This document shows positions 59,620 through 64,000 of a stretch of 64,000 bases of DNA, piece after piece. Position numbers and translations under genes: made by a program. Each line of letters opens with the position of its first letter. The first letter of the stretch is position 1. Source of the stretch: CAZSAT01 sp964604675. GTDB lineage: Bacteria; Myxococcota_A; UBA796; CAJQPC01. The stretch lies in the NCBI GenBank assembly GCA_964604675.1, contig CAZSAT010000017.1, positions 18,311-82,310 of the forward strand. Direction: 5' to 3'. Below the pieces are notes generated by a model. It had not been told where the DNA came from. It saw only the letters and a list, made by a program, of their open reading frames with translations, and made no database searches.

Positions 59620-60693
59620 ATGTTGAACGACGGCCGACGCGCGCTGCTGCGCGCATGGGGTGACACGCCGCTGGCTGCCCTCGCAGACCACCTGGTGCTC
59701 GAGACACAGCCCGCGCCGGTGCCGAAGCCCGGGGAGGTGGTGGTGGCCGTCCGCTCCGCCTCGGCGGGCTGGGTCGACCTCATCATGGCGAGCGGCCACT
59801 ACCAACACGCACCCGAGCCGCCGTACACGCCCGGCATGGAGTGGGCGGGCGAGGTGGTCGCGGTGGGCGCAGGAGCTCGCTGGGCCCTGGGGGACCGTGT
59901 GTACGCGGACGGCCTGCGCACCGGGCCCCGGTCCGGGGGACCCCACCAGACCTGGGGCGGCTTCGCGAGCTACGCGCTGGCCCACGGCGACGCCTTGAGG
60001 CCGCTTCCGGAAGGCTGGAGCTACGACGAGGGCGCGGCCTTCCTCGGCAGCTACGAGACGGCGTGGCACGGGCTGGTCACGCGCGGCCACCTGCAGGCGG
60101 GGGAGACCGTGCTGATCCACGGCGCCTCCGGCGCGACCGGCCTCGCGGCCGTGCACGTGGCCAAGGCCCTGGGAGCGCGGGTGATCGCCACCGGCCGCTC
60201 GCGGGAGAAGAACGCCCTGGTGGCGGCCGAAGGCGCCGACGTGGTGCTGCACGGAAGCTTCGTGCACGAGGTCCGAGGGCTGGGCGGAGCGGACGTGGTC
60301 TGGGACGGTGTGGGCGGCCCCATCACCAGGGACAGCCTGCGCGCGTGCCGATTCGGTGCGCGGGTGCTGTTGATCGGCTGGGCCTCGACGCCGCTGATCG
60401 GACGGAGCCGCGGCCAGGGTGGCGGCACGCCCAACCAGCTACCGACCAACCTCGTGCTGATGAAGGGGCTCGACGTGCTCGGCTGCCCGGCGGTGATCTC
60501 CGCCGAGAAGGACCCCACGCTGCGGCCTGCGCGCCTGGCCGGGCTGGACGGCCTGGTCGCCGGCGGGCTGCGGCCCCGCATCGGCCGTGTCTGGTCCCTG
60601 GACCAGGTCGTCGACGCCCTCCGCGCCAAGTGGGAGAGCCGGATCGTGGGCGCCTGCATCGTGCGCCCCGCGCCCTTGCCAGGCGAGCCCTGA
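59620..60693 (+). CDS. Zinc-independent quinone oxidoreductase-like MDR enzyme
   Basis: A 357-residue medium-chain dehydrogenase/reductase. GroES-like N-terminus (PKPGEVVVAVRSASAGWVD, TPGMEWAGEVVAVG), Rossmann motif LIHGASGATGLAAVHVAKALGA, followed by ATGRSREKNALVAAEGAD. The Cys and His zinc ligands of alcohol dehydrogenases are missing, which places it with the NADPH:quinone reductase group. It would reduce quinones or enones with NAD(P)H. The ATG at 59620 lies about 30 bases from the divergent activator gene. Confidence 0.85.
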   Translation: MLNDGRRALLRAWGDTPLAALADHLVLETQPAPVPKPGEVVVAVRSASAGWVDLIMASGHYQHAPEPPYTPGMEWAGEVVAVGAGARWALGDRVYADGLRTGPRSGGPHQTWGGFASYALAHGDALRPLPEGWSYDEGAAFLGSYETAWHGLVTRGHLQAGETVLIHGASGATGLAAVHVAKALGARVIATGRSREKNALVAAEGADVVLHGSFVHEVRGLGGADVVWDGVGGPITRDSLRACRFGARVLLIGWASTPLIGRSRGQGGGTPNQLPTNLVLMKGLDVLGCPAVISAEKDPTLRPARLAGLDGLVAGGLRPRIGRVWSLDQVVDALRAKWESRIVGACIVRPAPLPGEP

Positions 60694-60712
60694 ACCTGTA
60701 CACTTGTTCAGG
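60676..60712 (+). promoter_or_regulatory. SOS promoter of dinB with Myxococcus-type LexA box
   Basis: TTGCCA (60676-60681), a 17-base spacer and TACACT (60699-60704) form a good sigma-70 promoter. CTGTACACTTGTTCAGG (60696-60712) overlaps the -10 and start codon and matches, position by position, the myxobacterial LexA box as I remember it, CTRHAMRYBYGTTCAGS. Confidence 0.75.
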
Positions 60713-61944
60713 TGGCCCACCCCGCCCCCCGCGTCTGCTGCCTGGATCTGGACACCTTCTTCGTCTCGGTCGAGCGCCTGTTGGACCCCAGCCTCGTGGG
60801 GCGCCCTGTCGTGGTCGGTGCAGCTCCCGGGAACCGCGGTGTCGTGTGCGCCTGCAGCTACGAGGTGCGCCGCTTCGGTGTGCGCTCGGGCATGCCGATC
60901 AGCGAGGCCGTGCGGCTGGCGCCCCATGCGGTGTTCCTCCCTCCGCGGCACGCCACGTACTCACCATACGCCAAGGAGGTCCGCACGATCCTGGAGCGCT
61001 ACACGCCCGAGGTCCAGACCGCGTCGATCGACGAGTTCTTCCTGGACTTTCGTGGTTGCGAACGGCTCTACGCCAGCCGCGCCGACGCGGACGACGACGC
61101 CACGGTGGAGCGCGTGGTCCGGCGCATGCGGCAGGACATCCAGGCCGAGCTCGGCCTCCCCGCCAGCGCGGGGGTCGGTGTCACCCGCTCGATCGCCAAG
61201 ATCGCGTCGGGCCGCGCCAAGCCTGCGGGCGTGGTCATGGTGAGGCGGGGCGAGGAGCGGGACTTCCTGCGCCCCCTGCCCGTGCGCAAGTTCCCAGGCA
61301 TCGGCCCGGTGACCGAGCGCCGCTTGCACGAAGCCGGGCTTCGCACCCTGGGCGACCTCCTCGAGCTGCCCGACGGGCCCGCTCGCGCGCGCTTCCGGCG
61401 CCTCGGGGATCGGGTCGCGGCAGCGTGTGACCCCGGTGGGATCGTGCGTCTGGGCAAGGACAGGCCGGCCTTCCACGAGTTCGATCCCGAAGGTCGGACC
61501 GTGGGGAGCATCTCCAACGAGCGCACCTTCTCGGTGGACGTCGGCGACGAAGCCCGGATCGACGCCCAGCTCGTGAAGCTGGCCGAGCGGGTCTGCCACC
61601 GCGCCCGGAGCCGCGACATCCGGGCGCGCACGATCGGGCTGAAGCTCCGGTACGCGGACTTCCAGACCGTGTCGCGGAGCAAGACCATTCCCCCGACGAA
61701 CGTCGACACTACGGTCCTCGCGGTGGTCCGTGCCCTGTACGAGCGCGCGCGTCGACGCGACCTGCCCATCCGCCTGTTGGGGGTGCAGTTCCAGAACCTC
61801 GTGGGCCGAGACTGCCAGCTGATCCTGCCGCTCGGCGCACCCGAGCGGCCGGCCGTGAGCACCGCGCTCGACGCCGTGCGCGAGAAGTTCGGCTACGACG
61901 CGGTGCGGCTGGGCGCCGTGGACAAGAGCCGCTGGATCGCCTGA
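60712..61944 (+). CDS. dinB: DNA polymerase IV (Y-family)
   Basis: A 410-residue translesion polymerase. Catalytic landmarks are CLDLDTFFVSVE (first metal Asp), YEVRRFGVRSGMPISEA and ASIDEFFLD (the Asp/Glu pair), followed by helix-hairpin-helix FPGIGPVTERRL and the little-finger domain (RTFSVDVGDEARI). The C-terminus lacks an obvious clamp-binding peptide of the QLxLF type, although DCQLILPLG is similar. The GTG start is only seven bases after the -10 hexamer, and no ribosome site exists, so the message is probably leaderless and directly repressed by LexA. Confidence 0.93.
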   Translation: MAHPAPRVCCLDLDTFFVSVERLLDPSLVGRPVVVGAAPGNRGVVCACSYEVRRFGVRSGMPISEAVRLAPHAVFLPPRHATYSPYAKEVRTILERYTPEVQTASIDEFFLDFRGCERLYASRADADDDATVERVVRRMRQDIQAELGLPASAGVGVTRSIAKIASGRAKPAGVVMVRRGEERDFLRPLPVRKFPGIGPVTERRLHEAGLRTLGDLLELPDGPARARFRRLGDRVAAACDPGGIVRLGKDRPAFHEFDPEGRTVGSISNERTFSVDVGDEARIDAQLVKLAERVCHRARSRDIRARTIGLKLRYADFQTVSRSKTIPPTNVDTTVLAVVRALYERARRRDLPIRLLGVQFQNLVGRDCQLILPLGAPERPAVSTALDAVREKFGYDAVRLGAVDKSRWIA

Positions 61945-61962
61945 GGCGCACCCGAACCGCGC

Positions 61963-61968
61963 TATCCT
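61963..61968 (+). promoter_or_regulatory. TATCCT hexamer before gene at 61975
   Basis: TATCCT ends six bases before the GTG at 61975, again without a Shine-Dalgarno sequence, so a leaderless start is likely; no good -35 is visible. Confidence 0.45.
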
Positions 61969-61974
61969 CCGGCG

Positions 61975-62418
61975 GTGGGTCACCCGCCGCTGGCGCGCTG
62001 GATCGGCCGCTGGCGCGGCACCTGGACGCTCTGCCACCTCGAAGGCGAGGAACGCTGCCTCGCCACGCTGGAGGTGCAGGCCGACGCGCTCCACTACCGC
62101 TGGACCCACGAGGGACGGGTCCAGACCGGTCACCTCCAGCTCGAGCCCCTGGCCGGGCGCAAGGCAGCGGGCACGTGGGGAGACAGCTGGCTCGCGGACC
62201 CGCCCCTGCGGCTCGAGGGCGCGCTCCGGGCCCGCGGCCTGGAGCTGGAGGCCAGCTACCCCGCGACGGGGGAGCTCTGGACATGGCGCATCACCCTGCG
62301 GGAGGGTCCGGTGATGGAGATGGTGGACGTCTCTCCCGACGGTCGGGAGCGGCGGGTCGTTCGCTTCGTGGCAGGCGACGGAACGCCGTCGCCAGAGGCA
62401 CCGAGAGAGGAGACCTGA
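61975..62418 (+). CDS. Lipocalin-like hypothetical protein
   Basis: A 147-residue protein rich in beta strands (GRWRGTWTLCHLEGEERCLA, WGDSWLADPPLRLEG, LWTWRITLREG) that resembles small lipocalin-like proteins sometimes annotated DUF1579. There is no signal peptide. It follows dinB by 30 bases but has its own hexamer TATCCT just before the GTG, so it may not belong to the SOS unit. Function unknown. Confidence 0.6.
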   Translation: MGHPPLARWIGRWRGTWTLCHLEGEERCLATLEVQADALHYRWTHEGRVQTGHLQLEPLAGRKAAGTWGDSWLADPPLRLEGALRARGLELEASYPATGELWTWRITLREGPVMEMVDVSPDGRERRVVRFVAGDGTPSPEAPREET

Positions 62419-62521
62419 TCCGGCCGCTTCGAACACGTGGACCAGGCGCGCGGCTCGAACTGGTAGCGTGGGCCCCGATGGCGACGGCCTGGATGCTCCG
62501 GGTCCGCCACCTCGGACGTCG

Positions 62522-63118
62522 ATGCTCCCCGTGCTGCTGACAGGGCTCGCTGCGCCCCCGGCTGGGCTGATCGGCTGGCAGGCGAGCGTGCTGGTCGGCG
62601 GCCAGGCGCCGGCGCGTTGGCTCGTCGGGGATCGGGAGGTCGAAGGTTGGGCGCGGCCGGGGTTGACCGTCGGCAAGCACCTGCGCCCCGACTGGTACGC
62701 TGGAGCGGCTCTGCACCCCGCGGTCGAGCGGACCCGGACCGAGGTGGGGACGGGCCCCCTCGACGAGGTGCTCACCGCGGAGCTGAAAGGCGCTCTGGGA
62801 CCCATCGCGCGCCTGGAGCTGCGACGTGGCGGACCTGGGGGCCTCTGGATCTCCGCTGGGCCCGCCTGGATCGCCCCCGAGCCGTGGCTGGGATTCGCCG
62901 GCGAGGCGGAGCCGGTGCTCGAGTCCCCTGCCCTCCGGGCCGCCCTGGCCGCTGGATGGGAGCTTCCCGTGCACGACGCTCGGGTGCTCGGGCTGGCGCT
63001 GGGGTGCGGGTTGCCGTCGGTTCCCTACGAACACGGCATGGCCCCGGTGTTGGGCTCGGCGCCCAGACACCTGCCGCTCTGGGCGACCCTGGAGCTGGGC
63101 TGGCGCTTCGATCTGTAG
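62522..63118 (+). CDS. Small exported beta-barrel-like protein
   Basis: A 198-residue protein starting MLPVLLTGLAAPPAGLIG, a signal peptide without basic residues. The mature part has amphipathic strands with Trp and Tyr girdles and ends LELGWRFDL, similar to small outer-membrane barrels of about eight strands. The ATG at 62522 is chosen for the signal peptide; no strong ribosome site is present. Upstream in-frame codons lead only to Pro/Gly/Asp-rich sequence that overlaps no promoter. Function unknown. Confidence 0.6.
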   Translation: MLPVLLTGLAAPPAGLIGWQASVLVGGQAPARWLVGDREVEGWARPGLTVGKHLRPDWYAGAALHPAVERTRTEVGTGPLDEVLTAELKGALGPIARLELRRGGPGGLWISAGPAWIAPEPWLGFAGEAEPVLESPALRAALAAGWELPVHDARVLGLALGCGLPSVPYEHGMAPVLGSAPRHLPLWATLELGWRFDL

Positions 63119-63168
63119 GAGCGCCTCATGGCAACCTGGGCTCTCACGCCGCGCCAGGAGCGAGCCCG

Positions 63169-63474
63169 ATGAGCGATCCCTATGCCGACGTCCGCGCCCA
63201 CTTCGCCGACGCCCACGACGTCGTCGTCACCTCCGGACGCGGTGCGCAGGGCATCAAGCACGGAAAGAAGATGTTCGTGATGTTCCACAAGGGCCAGCTC
63301 CTCGTGCAGCTGTCCCCCGAGCGCGTGCAGGAGGTGGTCGCCTCGGGCGATGGCCTTCCTCACGACCCTGGCACCGGCAAGCCGATGAAGAACCGGGTGC
63401 TGATCCCCGACGACCAGCGGCATCTCTGGATCGCCTACTGCGAGGAGTCCCGTCGCTACGTGACCGGCACGTGA
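63169..63474 (+). CDS. Small protein, TfoX N-domain-like or YjbR-like fold
   Basis: A 101-residue protein whose ATG follows AGGAG by eight bases. The sequence GIKHGKKMFVMFHKGQLLVQLS, a helix (PERVQEVVASGDG), and GKPMKNRVLIPDDQRHLWIAYCEES match the small alpha/beta fold of TfoX N-terminal or MmcQ/YjbR proteins. The family is tentative. The stop overlaps the next gene as GTGA. Confidence 0.65.
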   Translation: MSDPYADVRAHFADAHDVVVTSGRGAQGIKHGKKMFVMFHKGQLLVQLSPERVQEVVASGDGLPHDPGTGKPMKNRVLIPDDQRHLWIAYCEESRRYVTGT

Positions 63475-64000
63475 GCGACCCGCAGGTCCCCCACGGAACC
63501 GGTCCGGCCAGCGTCGACGCGCGAGGCTGGCGCGTGCTCGTCACGGGCACCTCCGGCCACCTCGGCGGCGCCCTGGCCGCACGGCTGGAGGCGCTCGGCG
63601 CCACCGTGGTCGGTCTCGACCCCCTGCCAGGCGCCCACACCTCGGTGCTCGGAAGCGCCGCCGACGGCGAGCTGGTCCAGCGAACCCTCCAGCACCACGG
63701 CATCACGGCCATCGTGCACGCCGGCGCGCTGCACAAGCCTCAGGTGGCCACCCACACCCGGCGAGCGTTTCTCGAACAGAACGTGCTGGCCACGCACCAC
63801 CTGCTCGAGGCGGCCACGTCCGGCGGCTCGACCGTCGACCGCTTCGTCTTCACGTCGACCACCTCGTTGATGATCGATCGCACGCTCCGCGCTTCGTTGA
63901 CCGAAGGAGCGGAACGAGCGGCCTGGCTCACCGAGGACCACGCCCCGCTGCGACCGCGCAACATCTACGGCGTGAGCAAGCTCGCCGCCGAGGAGCTGGT
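63471..64000 (+). CDS. NAD-dependent epimerase/dehydratase, partial
   Basis: The first 176 residues of an extended short-chain dehydrogenase; the rest lies beyond the window. The GTG overlaps the previous stop as GTGA. The dinucleotide motif is VLVTGTSGHLGGALA, the structural HAGALHKPQVATH follows, and the catalytic Ser region FTSTTSL and YGVSK (YxxxK) are present. It likely acts on a nucleotide sugar. Substrate unknown. Confidence 0.88.
   Translation, partial: MSDPQVPHGTGPASVDARGWRVLVTGTSGHLGGALAARLEALGATVVGLDPLPGAHTSVLGSAADGELVQRTLQHHGITAIVHAGALHKPQVATHTRRAFLEQNVLATHHLLEAATSGGSTVDRFVFTSTTSLMIDRTLRASLTEGAERAAWLTEDHAPLRPRNIYGVSKLAAEEL

Noticed and set aside
1..64000. CRISPR arrays, tRNA or rRNA genes, insertion sequences, phage genes
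   Set aside because: No regularly spaced repeats, cloverleaf-sized gaps or transposase/integrase motifs were seen by reading; a tRNA or repeat scan could not be run.

Overview
The window is high-GC, gene-dense bacterial DNA with almost no spare sequence, and it most likely comes from a member of the Myxococcota or a close deltaproteobacterial relative. Support: a MYXO-CTERM-like C-terminus on the hydrolase at 4301-5977; a match upstream of dinB to the Myxococcus-type LexA box as I remember it; a serine/threonine kinase fused to an ATPase and TPRs; an FHA sigma-54 activator; and many DTG-rich lipoproteins, including a MopE/FG-GAP protein. I see no rRNA, tRNA, CRISPR array, insertion sequence or prophage, and no gene-free stretch longer than about 300 bases.

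Layout. 1-4236: edge of a HAMP sensor, a VWA lipoprotein, proB and a degenerate GGDEF protein. 4301-14638: a minus-strand polyhydroxyalkanoate (PHA) block of phasin, PhaE-like protein, two short PhaC synthases, acyl-CoA ligase, lipoprotein, outer-membrane barrel and two alpha/beta hydrolases. From the PhaE-like gene onward each junction overlaps by one to seven bases. phaR faces this block and an orphan ParA ATPase abuts phaR. 14731-22556: a second VWA lipoprotein, hemB, a 707-residue GGDD-repeat protein, a sulfatase-fold lipoprotein, an unknown protein and a membrane flavin-type split barrel. 22559-32524: ileS, a DUF2314 protein coupled to a metzincin lipoprotein, a decayed cytochrome-peroxidase-like gene, a MopE/FG-GAP lipoprotein, a secreted protein and a truncated globin. 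32546-38264: the bacterial t6A genes tsaB, tsaE, tsaD and tsaC, with purE and purD. 38298-46629: a frameshifted GYF/TPR protein, a PilZ protein, an M14 peptidase, a lone receiver, a lipoprotein, a TPR sulfotransferase and a small Cys-containing protein. 46663-50561: two overlapping hybrid histidine kinases with complementary defects. 50584-64000: DNA ligase, 5'-3' exonuclease, NhaC-type antiporter, EEP-family lipoprotein, Ser/Thr kinase, FHA/sigma-54 activator, quinone oxidoreductase, SOS-type dinB, small proteins and a partial epimerase.

How the genes fit together. The PHA block reads as a route from outside the cell to storage: surface esterase, outer-membrane protein, fatty-acid activation, polymerisation and granule coat, under PhaR. 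This is an inference from gene order and families. The kinase pair is the most striking signalling unit: one protein keeps the phosphoacceptor His but has lost its ATP-site motifs, and the other has lost the His but keeps the ATP site. Many operon heads have a TTAG- or TAnnnn-type hexamer about 5-9 bases before the start codon and no Shine-Dalgarno sequence, which suggests frequent leaderless transcription. Genes inside operons are usually joined by NTGA or TGATG overlaps, including one probable CTG start.
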